A stretch of 64,000 bases of DNA from Bradyrhizobium sp. SRS-191 (GCF_024586915.1 NZ_JANBVS010000001.1:682001-746000); one strand, 5' to 3'; positions 27,401 to 37,200 are shown, numbered from the stretch's first letter. Made by a program: numbers and translations. The notes: generated by a model not told the origin, from the letters alone.

Positions 27401-28656
27401 GCAGCCGCAAGCTGACCCGCCGCCTCGTCGGCGGCGCCATGACGAGCGAGGAGACCATCACGCTCGGCGACGTCGCGATTCACCGCAAGCTGCGCGACGG
27501 CACGGTTGTCGAGGAATGGCGCGCGACACGCGTGCGCGACGACGAGCGGTGCATCGCCGAGCTCGTCGACTGGACCGTCGGCTCGCCGCCGTCCGGCGTC
27601 AGCGCGCAGCAGGAGCGCTACCAGCTCGACAACATGATCCACTCCTCCACCATGGAGGTAAACGAGGACGGCGCGATCATCAGCTATGAGGAATACGCGC
27701 CGTTCGGCATCACCGTCTACGCCGCCGGCACGAGCTTCGCCGAGGTCTCGCTGAAGAGCTACCGCTATGCCGGTCACGACCGCGACAAGGCCACCGGGCT
27801 CTACTACTACGGCGCGCGCTACTACGCACCCTGGCTGCTGCGCTGGCTGAGCCCGGATCCGGCCGGCGACATCGACGGCATCAACCTCTACGCCTTCGTC
27901 GGCGGCAGCCCGGTGTCGCACACCGACATCGGCGGCTACGCCCGGACCAAGCAGACCTCGCGAAAAAAGAGCCAGAGCAAGTCGCGGAAGAAGAAGGCGT
28001 CAGGAGGCGGCGTCAAGGCGCCGAAGACCAAAGCCGTTAGTGTCACCGTGAACCTCAAGACCGGCCAAGTCACGAAGCCGAGGCGCATGGGCTTCAACAG
28101 CAGGGCCAAAAAGCTGATGGTGAAGGGAACGGACCTGGCGCACCGCTACTCCTTCCAGGAAATCGCCGACAAGGTCGTGATTGCCTCCAACAATCCGAAG
28201 CGGAAGCCGATGATACTGCGGATCCTGAGGGCGATCGCCGGAAAGGATCCGATCCTGATCAAGGCCCTCAAGGAGTTCGAAAAGAACAAGAACGTCACCC
28301 AGAGCGACTCGAAGAACCTCATCAGCGGCCTGAACAGCTCCGAGGAAAATTTGCGGCCCGGAGATTCCGGACGCAACCGGTCGCTCAAGGGCCGCTTCGA
28401 TGCCGGCGTCGTGGATTCGAAAACGCGCAAACGAGGACGATCGCCGAGCCCGGTGAGCAAGCGCATCATCAAGGAAGCCCTCGAGGTCGGCGAGGAGATC
28501 CGGTTCTATGCCCCGGACGGCAAGACTGCGATGTCATCGGTCGAGAAAAACGGCATCAGCACCAAGGACCTCGTGGCCAGCCTGGAACAGTGGGTCATGA
28601 GCGGCACGGTGGTCGGCAAGCTGGACGGCAGCGAGTTCGTCCTGAGCAAAAGGTAG
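21460..28656 (+). CDS. TcB-TcC fused Tc toxin subunit with variable toxic C-terminus
   Basis: 2398 residues. From the N-terminus: a SpvB domain (SGFAELTIPFDVTPARGLEPQLSLQYDSS), the TcdB middle-N and middle-C beta-propeller regions, then the Rhs/YD shell of TcC, closing with YRYAGHDRDKATGLYYYGARYY, SPDPAGDIDGINLYAFVGG and TDIGGY. TcB and TcC, often separate genes, are fused. They form the cocoon that encloses the C-terminal toxin and docks on TcA. Residues 2161-2398 are the hypervariable toxin, very Lys/Arg-rich, starting with a histone-H3-like ARTKQTSRKK. Its later part (SKNLISGLNSSEENLRPGDSGRN) I cannot assign. I chose the ATG at 21460; an in-frame extension to 21310 exists. Ends 203 bp from a convergent gene. 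Confidence 0.9.
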   Translation: MAISQTGERQAGVAGAANSRNANGQAGARQSTTSPTGGPPRSERKIEVRTVQTPAAGTLTGLGESFQGPGQSGFAELTIPFDVTPARGLEPQLSLQYDSSGHNGVFGQGVSVALPSVTIAINRHMPRYDGTDSYALNGNALVPVPGSATQRRAGDTTYTVTQYRPQIERDFTRIERWSPDEGGATFWRTLSRADEIAVYGASADARIADPDDAARVFEWLIEAQCDPRGNAVRYRYKAEDGAGLAMPPQPGRRCDANRYPQRISYGNTQPFTAVDPLDLPDGPWLFDVLFDYGEYRLSADNDTPAVPVGPWSPRPDPFSGYVAGFERRTCRLCRNILMVHHFPAELGAADVLVRVLALNYDENPYASRLGTVATVGWQYVASRPSGERYTTRSLPPVRLDWTALPAAPAVFTPLGLAPGNAPPRFGAPPPYALVDLDGSGLPGVLYADGETVAYFAPTLAAADLNAEVIYQAAPASSFPIPRLADGPAALVDLDGNGRLSLSWSTPTLDGYFPPREDGGWMAFRPFAHSLLDRAAQPAEFADLTGDGHADRVRVDVDVLTYNRNLGRDGFAPAQRRARARGLPLTASPPPGEELRFVDVLGGGTSPAVLLRSGSLRCWPNLGFGRFGDPIDLPTPIWPETVGPDRVLLADLTGTGCADLVIALTDRLRIHRNQAGNGFAAEAIEVMLPAALRSMTQLHTADMSGMGCEAIIFTTDDPSPRHFVCKLAGDGRPGLVERFDDSRGRVIALSYVSSARFQLLDRLEGRPWVTTLASALPVLSRVEQVDEVAGVIRVMEYRYRHGYFDPVEREFRGFGLVEARERDAPHASLAQSIGDAPALLRREWYHTGAVLTDETLEEAFAREYWQGDARAYSMPPSCFDWQGASIDAGTWREAVAALAGTLLRREEFAVDTPAAPFVVEAVNALVRMEQPRIADQRASFLVTQREHLRYVYDGAAGDPSIAHEVTLEIDAFGDIALACSVAYARRSDQADIIPEQKRIWINAARNEILPSQQGPDLWLAGLPWQARRWTLPHPPAPTVRGLYYDFATLCGAVHVATAPGGDAELLEWSRQIYVGADGSEEPPRAVAPQALVTREEIVALNAAELATVFQGVEPPEGLAAFLAAQGYREDQSNGLYWNPGLTANYGGADTFFLPVETRDPFAAHHGSRSGTVTRYGYDAHKLLLSSTTVISTGNDVAPDVTTALVLDYRAMAATRVRDANQQIHEALLDPLGDVIATSFRGWEWRDGKAVEVGFAALPLDDPSTWPLPPDTATLVADPDHYLAGAASFTFNDWESWTRERQPTHSVAVEAQVYPGDNDGAVAKMAIAFVDGFGRELQHKLRTEAGAAHTMTAQVNAAASERWTTSGGRHYNGLGLPDREYEPYFTDHWTYTDNASLNRLGASITLHYDAVGRLIRTDYPKGGMAAAFYSKIIRQPWSQADWDQDDTIKSSDYYRYYIDPGGHGPLPVPERDALTKAAAFDGTPRINHLDPRGLVVRVEELLATADTPAAPLVSVFEYDADGNKIAEADPRQAAASRWNLRLTQGIDGQLLRSDSVDAGIRWSLADVNGAPAYTHDQRGTSVLVEHDGRGRPSLTRVLVAGAKASIVAERFIYGDSLDAGGATPVTAPEHRNLMGELCITYDGAGRLEMIGKALSGGTTGVVSRLARDPTAIPDWTAGTFASWAALFAALDPKLETETFTTTARFDALDQPLSRIDASGLTTNWRYRRDGLIATVTAARAGKPARAYLAATDYNAKDQQLWAEFGDGTGGVLRTDYRYDPDNFHLTGIATVRTSDGAKLQDLTYWDDPVGNVTTVTDTAAPAAKIFHANQEVTPDQDFTYDSLYRLIGNGGRAKTGYTLAMAAAGDYGPYFNPQRQDPSALERYRLRYDYDAAGNLWRNRYAAKSSQWTQTLTIAPDSNRGAVSDSGLDGLFDAAGNQLKFQGGAAPTLAWSWANRLAAVTLVAREGSESDAQYYAYDAAGQRSRKLTRRLVGGAMTSEETITLGDVAIHRKLRDGTVVEEWRATRVRDDERCIAELVDWTVGSPPSGVSAQQERYQLDNMIHSSTMEVNEDGAIISYEEYAPFGITVYAAGTSFAEVSLKSYRYAGHDRDKATGLYYYGARYYAPWLLRWLSPDPAGDIDGINLYAFVGGSPVSHTDIGGYARTKQTSRKKSQSKSRKKKASGGGVKAPKTKAVSVTVNLKTGQVTKPRRMGFNSRAKKLMVKGTDLAHRYSFQEIADKVVIASNNPKRKPMILRILRAIAGKDPILIKALKEFEKNKNVTQSDSKNLISGLNSSEENLRPGDSGRNRSLKGRFDAGVVDSKTRKRGRSPSPVSKRIIKEALEVGEEIRFYAPDGKTAMSSVEKNGISTKDLVASLEQWVMSGTVVGKLDGSEFVLSKR
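27940..28035 (+). other. Histone-H3-tail-like segment at the start of the toxin domain
   Basis: Codons 2161-2192 of the TcB-TcC fusion. They read ARTKQTSRKK immediately after the end of the Rhs core (TDIGGY), then a Lys/Arg/Ser stretch, then GGGVKAPKTKA. Mature histone H3 begins ARTKQTARKS and has GGVKKPHR at 33-40. Confidence 0.8.
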
Positions 28657-28659
28657 GCT

Positions 28660-28765
28660 AAAGCATGATCCGGAAAAGGTGCAAAGCGGCTTCTCCGGAA
28701 ATATCATGCGCAAACAACGACCTGAAGCGCGATAACGACTCAACCCAATCGCATCGCGCTTTGGG
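28660..28765. repeat. Rhizobiales-type intergenic repeat with two dyads
   Basis: AAAGCATGATCCGGAAAAGG up to the GCGCTTT end matches, from memory, a dispersed element common between genes in Bradyrhizobium and relatives. Directly visible are a GCATGAT/ATCATGC dyad with inner CCGGA/TCCGG, and an AAGCGCG/CGCGCTT dyad. Confidence 0.65.
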
Positions 28766-28774
28766 CATGATAAA

Positions 28775-28798
28775 GCCGGCCGGAACGAACCGGCCGGC
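28775..28798. terminator. Bidirectional terminator-like hairpin
   Basis: Perfect 9-bp arms GCCGGCCGG and CCGGCCGGC around AACGAA, placed between convergent genes ending at 28656 and 28859. No strong T-run. Confidence 0.55.
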
Positions 28799-28858
28799 GG
28801 GACGCTTCTTGCAGAGTCGACGAGACCTCGCTCCTAAACCGCGCGACGAGCTCGATCG

Positions 28859-29449
28859 TCAAGGATAGGGGATCGGCACCGGATAGGCCGCCAACTCGTA
28901 ACGCGGGCCGACCACGTCGAACGGCGTGACGATGACTTCGTAGGTGCTGCCCGACTGGACCACGTAGGCGAATGTCGTGACCGTCGCCGTGGGATCGTCG
29001 ACGGGGAAGTTGGTCAGCTTGGTCGAGTCCTGCACGACCGAGATGTAGTTGCCCTCCAGCGGCGGATCGTCCGGGTTGGTGATCTCGGCGGAGACCCAGT
29101 TCACGGTCACGTTGGCGCCGTCCGAGCAGACCCGAAGCGCGACCGCCCGCTTGATGCTCGGATCGACTGGCGGCGGCGGAAACGGCACCGGCGCGGCAAA
29201 GCTGGCATTGTCGTTCGACGGACCGCTCGCGATCCGCGGCGTCACCGTCGCCTTGCAGCCTGCCGCCGCCGTATAGTCGACGGTGAGGCTGGTATCGGTG
29301 GCCTTGGCTTCGAAGGTCGTCGGCGTGTTATTCTGAACGAGCGTGATCAGAAAGCTTTCGAGACCCGTCATCTTGTAGCTCAGCCAGGTGACGGCCGTCT
29401 TATTGCCCTGGCTGAGGGTGCTGGCGATAACGACGCGATCGCATCCCAT
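28859..29449 (-). CDS. Two-repeat beta-sandwich-like protein, unknown function
   Basis: 196 residues, no signal peptide. Two similar halves can be seen: VTWLSYKMTGLESFLITLVQNNTPTTF, then ASGPSNDNASFAAPVPFPPPP; and VNWVSAEITNPDDPPLEGNYISVVQDSTKLTNFPV, then VIVTPFDVVGPRYELAAYPVPIPYP. Each looks like a fibronectin-III-type fold with a Pro-rich end. It starts 15 bp after the Hint protein stop and is probably co-transcribed with it. A binding or accessory role at the Tc locus is a guess. Confidence 0.65.
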   Translation of the reverse strand: MGCDRVVIASTLSQGNKTAVTWLSYKMTGLESFLITLVQNNTPTTFEAKATDTSLTVDYTAAAGCKATVTPRIASGPSNDNASFAAPVPFPPPPVDPSIKRAVALRVCSDGANVTVNWVSAEITNPDDPPLEGNYISVVQDSTKLTNFPVDDPTATVTTFAYVVQSGSTYEVIVTPFDVVGPRYELAAYPVPIPYP

Positions 29450-29464
29450 GTCTCGACGCCCCTC

Positions 29465-31225
29465 TTAGTTCGCCGTCGACGCGGACGGCGCGGCCTGCGC
29501 CAGACCCGGCTCCGGCAGGCCCTGCATGGTCTGGTCACCGACGAGAAGTCCGTCGGCGTAGAAGCTCGCGCCGCGCGCCGGCGTTTCGCTCGCTCCCTGC
29601 GGGCGCAGCGCGATGTTGTAGACCTTGCCGCCATAGGCCTGCCGCTCGACCTTCGCCACCTTGCTTACACCCTTGGCGGTGGTGAGCGAGGTGCCGGCGG
29701 CAAGATGCCACGCCAATAGCCAGCGCGGCCGGCCCTGCTCGTCGCGGCCGACGATCACCGGATGCTCACCGGTCATGCGCGCGACCGTGCCGTCCTCGGC
29801 GGTGACCACGATCAGCTCGGCTTCGTCACCGGTCAGCTTGCCGACCGCCTGCCACGGCTTGCCGTCCGGTCCGAGCACGAGCTCCATCGGCGATATTTGC
29901 TCGATCGGCTTCTGCGTCCCGTTGGCCATCGTCACCAGCGTACCCGTGGGCAGGCAGCCCCATTGCAGATCGACGTTCCGCACGATCAGCGTGTTGGCCG
30001 AATTGCGCTCTAGCGTGTTGGAGACGAGCGCGGTGATGGTGGTTGGCCGGCCATTCGGTCGGATGGCCTTGATCTGCCAGGTCATGTTGAAGGCAAGGCC
30101 GCTGTGCGGCTGATAGCAGGTGGTGCCGAAGATCAGCGCCTTGTCCGCGAGAATAGACCACGTCACGCCCTTCTTGTCCGACGTTGGCGTCGTCTGCGCC
30201 AGCACCTGGGCGCCGAGGTCGTTGTCCTGTCCCGTGCAGGTCGTGCCGTCTTGGCTGTTGATCGCCGTGACCTGCAGGGTGGCGTCGATCTTCCCGTTGT
30301 TGAGCGCCAGCGGATAAGGCAGCAAGATCGTGCCAGCGAGCGGCACGACCACCTTGGGCGGATTGAGCGTGCCTTGCGGGAATGGTCCGAAGTCGCAGGG
30401 TTGCGGCCAGCCCGGCTCCGGATTGCCGCGGTTGATGCATATCACTGTCTTGCGATTCTGGCTGTTGTTCGGCGCCGAGACGGCGATCGAGTTCGGCGGC
30501 GGCGTCACGGGTACGGTGACGCGCTTCGTGCACGGCGTGCCGTCGGTCATGTAGGTGGTGAAGGCCGCAACGGCCACCGGAGGCTTGTTCTCGTCGATCT
30601 TCCCCGGTTCGGGCGGCGCGTCGGTCAGGAGCGTGGTCTCGCCCTTGTTGCTCTTTGCGCTTCCGTCGGTCACATCGTGGTCGTCGGAGTCCAGCACCAC
30701 GATATGGGTCCCGAAATTGCGAACGTCCTGCGGTTTGCCGGCGAGGAACACCGCCTGCAGCGTCGCAGCGGTGAGCTTGTCGGTGCCCTTGAGCGCGCCG
30801 AAATCCATGAAGACGCCGTTGGCCTGGTGCTCCTTCAGGAACTCTTCACAGCGGTCGAGCTGCGCGCGCATCGCGGGCACGCCGCCGAGCGCCGACACGA
30901 GATTGGAGACCGGAGGCCGGCGGCCGGCCGTGTGCAGAAGGTCGAGCATCTTGAGCTCGTTCGGATCCCTCAGGTCGACCGGAACCAGCCCTTTGCCGAT
31001 GGCCGCGCGTACCCAGGTCGAGAGCTGGCTGCGCTGCTCGGCCGACAGCGACGGCGACCGCTGCTTTCGGGCCATGGCGGCGGTGCGCGGCGGTACATAG
31101 GCGTACTGTGCCTGGATCGCAGCCTCGACGCGGGCGTCGCGGTCGGCATCATCTTGGGCCACCCCGAGACTTGCTGGTGCGAGCAGGGCGGCAAGCACTG
31201 CAATGGACAGATGAACGAGCTTCAT
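29465..31225 (-). CDS. Secreted protein with C-terminal Hint (hedgehog/intein) domain
   Basis: 586 residues with a signal peptide (cut after about 23, SLGVA). Residues 24-420 are a Cys-containing extracellular region with no family I know. From residue 424 there is a Hint domain: the nucleophile-position Cys424 in GCLPTGTLVTMANG, and the block-B-like TGEHPVIVG with His488. It closes around KVYNIAL, with about 50 residues after it and no obvious Asn-Cys/Ser splice junction. Hint domains of this bacterial type cleave themselves and release a domain. It lies between TcA (upstream, 52 bp) and the two-repeat protein (downstream, 15 bp), so these three probably form one operon. Confidence 0.8.
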   Translation of the reverse strand: MKLVHLSIAVLAALLAPASLGVAQDDADRDARVEAAIQAQYAYVPPRTAAMARKQRSPSLSAEQRSQLSTWVRAAIGKGLVPVDLRDPNELKMLDLLHTAGRRPPVSNLVSALGGVPAMRAQLDRCEEFLKEHQANGVFMDFGALKGTDKLTAATLQAVFLAGKPQDVRNFGTHIVVLDSDDHDVTDGSAKSNKGETTLLTDAPPEPGKIDENKPPVAVAAFTTYMTDGTPCTKRVTVPVTPPPNSIAVSAPNNSQNRKTVICINRGNPEPGWPQPCDFGPFPQGTLNPPKVVVPLAGTILLPYPLALNNGKIDATLQVTAINSQDGTTCTGQDNDLGAQVLAQTTPTSDKKGVTWSILADKALIFGTTCYQPHSGLAFNMTWQIKAIRPNGRPTTITALVSNTLERNSANTLIVRNVDLQWGCLPTGTLVTMANGTQKPIEQISPMELVLGPDGKPWQAVGKLTGDEAELIVVTAEDGTVARMTGEHPVIVGRDEQGRPRWLLAWHLAAGTSLTTAKGVSKVAKVERQAYGGKVYNIALRPQGASETPARGASFYADGLLVGDQTMQGLPEPGLAQAAPSASTAN

Positions 31226-31277
31226 CGCGCTTCTCCGGTGGCTTTGATGACGGACGGCATGGATGGACCAACCATCG

Positions 31278-34200
31278 TCATGGCTTTCTCAGGGTTGCGG
31301 TGTAGTCGAGCACGAGGGTCGCGCCGGTCAGCACGCCCGGCTTGAGATGACCGTCCTTGAGCAGGGCCGGCGGAACCTGTTTCAGGGTGATGGTCCAGTT
31401 CGCAGCCGGTGTCAGCGGGCACGCGATCGCGCCCGAGCCCCACGGCGTCTTCTCGGTGAGATTGAGCGAGAGCGCGCCGCCCGCGGCCGGCGCGAGTTCG
31501 ACGACCAGATTCCCCGTGAACGGCACCGTCACGTCGAGCTGGAGATAGGCCTTCACCGCGTTCGGAGCGAGCAGGTTGGGCGGCGCCGCATCGGGGCCAA
31601 TGGCGAAGGTCATCGCCTGCGGCGTCGGTCCGGCCGGATTGAGGAAACGGGCCCAGGCGTCGGGATAGCGCTGCTGCAACGCCATGCTGGCCTGCCCCGC
31701 ATAGCTGTTGGCGATGGCGCCCGTCACGGCGTCCTTGAACGTGCCGCCGCCGACCAGTGCGCTGTAGGTGAGCGTGATGACCACGTCGGCGATCGCCGAG
31801 AAATCGATGCGGTTGGCACCGAGCGGCAGGTCGAGCCGCCAGCTCGACACCGCGCCGGTGCCCTCGAACGGCAGATAGCGGTCGTCGGCGCTGACGCCGG
31901 CGATGGTGCCGTCGTCGGTCCCGCGCGACAGCGCGATCTGCTGCATGTTGCGCCAGTTCAGGCGCAGCATGCCGTCGGTCGGCGTCACGTCGGCGCCGAG
32001 CAGGAAGCGGACCGAGGTCGGATCGTCCTTGATCAACACGGTGTTGCTGGTCTGCGTCAGCGTGCCGTGCACGTTCTGATACGGTCCGACCACGGCGGGG
32101 ATGGTGACGCTGAGCCGTTCGATCTTGCGGCAATACTGGCCGGGGAAATCGTAGTCGAACAGGAGCTCGCTGAGCTGGAAGTTGCAGGAGCCGGTGCGCT
32201 GCAGCGTCAACAGCGCGACCGGGTCGAGCGCCCACAGCGAGACCGTCTTCTCGATGGTGAGGCGGCGCCGGTTTGCGGTGTAATAGGCGTGCTCGAGCTG
32301 GCCGAGCGCAACCTGGAGCCCCTCGCCCGCCAACAGGCCCGCGCGGCCGCTCTCCCAATAGCTGAAGTCGAGCACGCTGGTCTGATTGTCGAGCTCGTAC
32401 TGATAGGCACGCTGGGAAGCGAGCGCGAGATCGAGCGCGATCTTGTAGCACTGGAAATAGAGCGCCTGCAGGCGGGAGGCCATCCAGCCGTAGAGATCGG
32501 CATTGGTGAATTTCGACGTCAGTGCCGCCTGCATCGCGTTGTTCTGCTCGATCGACAGCGTGTTGATCGCGACGTCGCGTTTGAGCGACGCCACGCGCGC
32601 CTTCGCAGCCGCGATTTGGGCGTCCATCTGCGCCACCTCATAGCCCGCGGTGTTCTTCTGCAGCGTCCATTCCTGCTCGCGCCGCTGGTAGCCGGCGATC
32701 ACGCTCGACAGCGTCGAGGCGAAGTTCAGCGTTCCAGACACGATGTCAGCCGCATCGGCGAAGGCGCCGAGCGACGAGCCGATCTCGCGACCGCCATAGG
32801 TCATGGCGAAGGGCGAGCCGGCATTCGGCACCAGATGCGCGCCGCCCGAGAGCGCGCGGATCACGCCCGCCGTGGTCTGGAACACGTTGGCGAGGATCAT
32901 CGTCGTCAAGCTCGTGACCTCCGCCGGCGACCAGCCCTCGCTGAGCATCCGGGTGTAGAAGTTGAGCCGCTCCTGCGCTGCGAGCTTGGCCTGACCCAGC
33001 GAGTCGAGTTGGTCCTCCGCCTCGAGCACGAGCTGGGCCTTGAGATCGCCGGTCTGCACCAGGATGGCGCGCTCCTGCCGGACCTGCAGCGCGTGCAGGT
33101 TCTCGGAATCCTTCTTCTCCAGCGCGCTCAAGAGTGCGGAGCCGAAGCTCGTCAGGGTCGCGGTGAGCTGCTTGGCGCGATCGAGCATCACCTGGAAGCG
33201 GTAATGCGGCAGGCTTCCGGCGCCCTGGTTGATGACGGCAGGAGAGCCGCCACCGCCGCCGGAGCGGATCAGCGCGCGCGGATCGATCGGCGGATCGAAC
33301 AGTGGCAATAGCCGCGGCAGGCCGGCGAGCGACAGGCAGTTGCGCACCTTGTAGAGGCTGGATTCCAGCCGGTCCCAATAGGTGATGAACTCGGTGCTCT
33401 CCGGCACCGAGAAATAGGCGCTGATCATGTTGAACGGCGCCGGCTCCAGCTTCAGATGGCCGGGCTCTGGAGTCGGCATCACGCGCTCGAGCTCGATCAG
33501 GAATTGTGGGATGAGCTGGCCGTAATCGGTCTTGATCTTGGCGAAGTCGATCGGCTCCGGCGGCTGGTAGACGCCGCGCTGGCGCGGCCGCGGTCCGAGC
33601 AGATCGGCCGCCGTCAGATAGAGCAGCGTCGCCTGGTTGACCGATTCCCTGGTGTCGCGGGCAAACAGCGAATCCGCCCAGTCGAGCAGATTGCCGATGT
33701 AGTGCTGCACGATCGTCTTTTCATAGGCGACCGGCCGGAGCTGCGCGACCGTATGCGGGTCGAACGGATCGGCATTCCAGGCTTCGATCGCGGTCTGGTC
33801 GGTGAGGTCGTCGACCAGCGATTTCGCGGTCAGGCTGCGGAACGGCAGGAACTGCCAATAGACTGATTTCTCGTTCCCGATCGGAGGGACCTGGCCCTTC
33901 GAGATCGCGGCCGGATCGAAGATGTAGTCGTACCAGGCCTTGGCGTCCTCATGGTGTTGGTTGGCGCTGAGCTGGCTCGCGATGAAGAACGGCGCCTGGA
34001 AGAAAATCTCCTCGAAATAGGGCCGGTAGGCCCCGTCGAAATCGACCGCGCCGCCGTTGAGCGCCTTGGGCGCGCCGACGTTGAACGGCTTCTTGCCATC
34101 GGGATAGAAACGCGAGAAGTCGAGCGAGGCCGGCCCGGACGCCTGCTGGGTCTTGATCGACAACAACTCGTTGACGCCGCCGAAGGTCATGATCTGCACG

Positions 34201-37200
34201 AGCCGGCCGACTGCGCTCGTAGTCATCCGCGTGAAGTCGAATATCTGGCGCTGCAGGTCGATCGGCTTGTCCGAATATTTGCCGCAAGCGATCACTTGAC
34301 AGGCGACGTTGACCGTTTCCTTCTGGTCGAGCGTCTTGACCGGAATCTGGACGTCGTCGATCTTGAGGATGTCCTCGATCGCCTTGAGCGTGACATTGCG
34401 CGGCACCATCAGGAACGTCTCGTCGCCATTGTCGAACACGAACCAGCCGACCTGGTTCTTGACGGCGAGGATGGTGGCATCGGAGGCAACATTGGTGATC
34501 ATGTCGTAGGGCGCGTCGATCACCCGCTTCGGATAGTCCGGGGAATCGACGAAGGCGGAATCCACCAGCACCGAACGGCTGATGTTCGGGCCGAGATCGC
34601 TGCCGAGCTTGATGAAGGCAAAGGGCGGCTGGGTCGGATCCGGCGTGAAGTCCGGCATGTAGGTGGCGATCGATGTCGCGTTGAGGCCGATGTCGAGATA
34701 GGTGGCCGGCACGAGCTGGATCGCGCCCTGCTGCTTGCCGGAGAAATACGCGCCGAGCTGCGAGGCGCGGTAGACATCGCCGACGAAACGTCGCTCATCG
34801 GAGGTCTTGATCTTGTCAAGATCGGGCGGCGGCACGTTCGGGCTGGCAGGAATCGGAAACGCGTTGCCGAATGCGATCAGCAACCGCTCGCCTTCATCGG
34901 TCGTCGCCGGCACCCGCTGAACGAAGGCGCGGCGCCAATAGGCCATCTTCGCATCGACACCATTGACCGACGGCGCGCCCGGCGTGGGATTGATGACGTT
35001 GTTGACATAGAGCGTCGGCTGGGCGTCGAACAGCACGTCGGATTCGAGCGACTGCGGCGCCGACCAGGTTTCGTCGAGCCGGCGATAGGCATAATGGATG
35101 CTGGCATGCCGCACCTGCTTGTCGTGCTGGGTGCCACCTACGAAATACGAGCCCTTGACTGTATCCACCTCGACCCAGAACAGGATGAGGCGGTTGAAGG
35201 CGAACACCAGCGAGGCGTCCGGCGACGTCATCGCGACGTCGATCTTCGACCATTGCGACCAGATGTTGCCCTTGCGCAGCGTCCGGTAATAATACTGGTA
35301 GGGCGTTGCCTCGGTGCGGCCGAGGAAGAATACCGTCTCCACCGGCGTGCCTGAAATCGGATGCGGCGCCACCGCGCGCGCCGGCTCGACGGTGTGCAGC
35401 TTGGCGAGGTCGGCGAACGCCGTCAGGTAATTGGTGAAGGCCCGTTCGACCGTCGCCGGCGTGATGTTGCTCTGCTGCAGCTCTTCCTGGAGCTTGCGGA
35501 ACAGATCGGTGCGATCACGCCGCAGGTTCGGGTCGATGTAGTTTTCCGGATATAGGAATATCTTGCGATTGGCTTCCCATACCCGGTAATTGCTCAGCCA
35601 CGGCCACCAGACCGGCGCGATGTTGCCGAGGCTGACGACGCCGGGCTCGAGCGACATGCGGCAGCGCTGCAGATAGGTCTGCACCGCCGCGGTCGCTTCG
35701 ACGATCGCCGAGGTGACGTCGCAGGCGCTGGTTTCAACGTCGATCAGCAGATATTCCGACAGCGCGCGCAGTGTCGCGAGCTTAAGCGGCTCGCCGGCGT
35801 TAAGCCAGACCGCCAGCGGCGCGAGCCCGTCGCGGCGCGCCGTCTCCGTCCCGTCGGAGACGGGCTTGTAGGCCGTGGCCCAGTCGCTGCCGGCCGACTT
35901 GGCCTTGAGCATCGCGAGCAGCGAGGCTGCGGCTTGCGCATAGTCCGTCCAGGCGTCCGGCGGCGTCGCGCCGCTGAGCACCGGGAGCCGGGAAATCTTT
36001 GCGATCGCGGTCGCGCTGCCAACGTCGGTGCCCATGGTGGCGGCAAGCTCGAAGCAGGCGCGCGCCTGCCACAGCGTGCTTGGCGTCAGCGTGATGCGCT
36101 TGCTCCAGATGTCCTGGACGAGGTCGATGAAGGCCGTGGCGTCCCAGCCGGTCGCAGTGCTCAGCGCTGTGATATTGCCGGTCGTGAGGTAGATCGCGAT
36201 GTTGCGCGGACCATCAGTCAATGGTTGGTAGAGCGCAACCAGCGTCGCATAATCGCTCCAGGCCTGCACCGCCGCCATGGTCAGCGTCTCGAGCGAGGTC
36301 AGCCCGAACGCCGCAGGCGACGCGGCGGCGTCAGAGAGATCGGCGGCCTTCAGCCCGAGGATCTCGGCCAGATACGCAATCCGGTCGGACTTCACCAGCG
36401 GCGCGGTCAGCGCGGTGACGTCGCCGGCCGTCGTCAGCAGCAGGATGCGCGGATCCTGGCCGGGAAACGCCTTGGCGAGCACGTCGGTGACGATCGCCTG
36501 CGCGATGTCGGCGGTGCAGCCGAACAGCGTTCCGAGCTGGCCATAGGTGCCCTCATCCTGGGCCCGCAAGGCCGGGACCAAGACGTCGACGGACAGCTGC
36601 ACCCGCTCCGACAGGTCGCGTAACACCGAGCGGACGGCTGCGATCTTGATCTGGCGGTCCGGCGCCGGAGCGCCGGGGAACAGGAACGATAGTTTGGTGC
36701 TCTCATTGACGGGGGCAGCCAGCCCATTGCCGAGAATGATGCCGTTGTCGATGAGTGCATCGAAGGCATCGATGGCTTCGTCCAGCGTGATGATACCGCG
36801 CACGACGAGGTCGCGCGCCGAGACCGGGAACAATCCGGTGAGCACCGTGAAAGTGAGCTTCCACGATGGAAACGTCACGATGCCGCTGCGGTCCAGCGCC
36901 TTGCCGTAGACCAGCGCGTCGAAGATGCGCTGCCCGCGCGTGGAATCGTCGTCGCTGGAGAAATTTGCCGCCGTGACCAGCCATTCTGCGGCCATCGCGC
37001 GCAGCGCCTTCAGGAACGGCGGCACGTCGGCGGCGCGGACCACGCCGCTCTTGTCGCCAGGCTCGCCCCAGACGATGAAGGCGAGATCGGCGAGCGAGAG
37101 GTTGCGTTCGGCAACGAGCGCCTTGAGATCGATCAGCTTGTTGACGTCGGCAGGACTTGCAAAGCGGCTGAGCCCGGCAAGCCGCATCAGCGCGGTGCAG

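Noticed and set aside
31263..33311. 682-codon plus-strand frame opposite TcA
   Set aside because: Shadow of the TcA C-terminus; no ribosome site and implausible composition.
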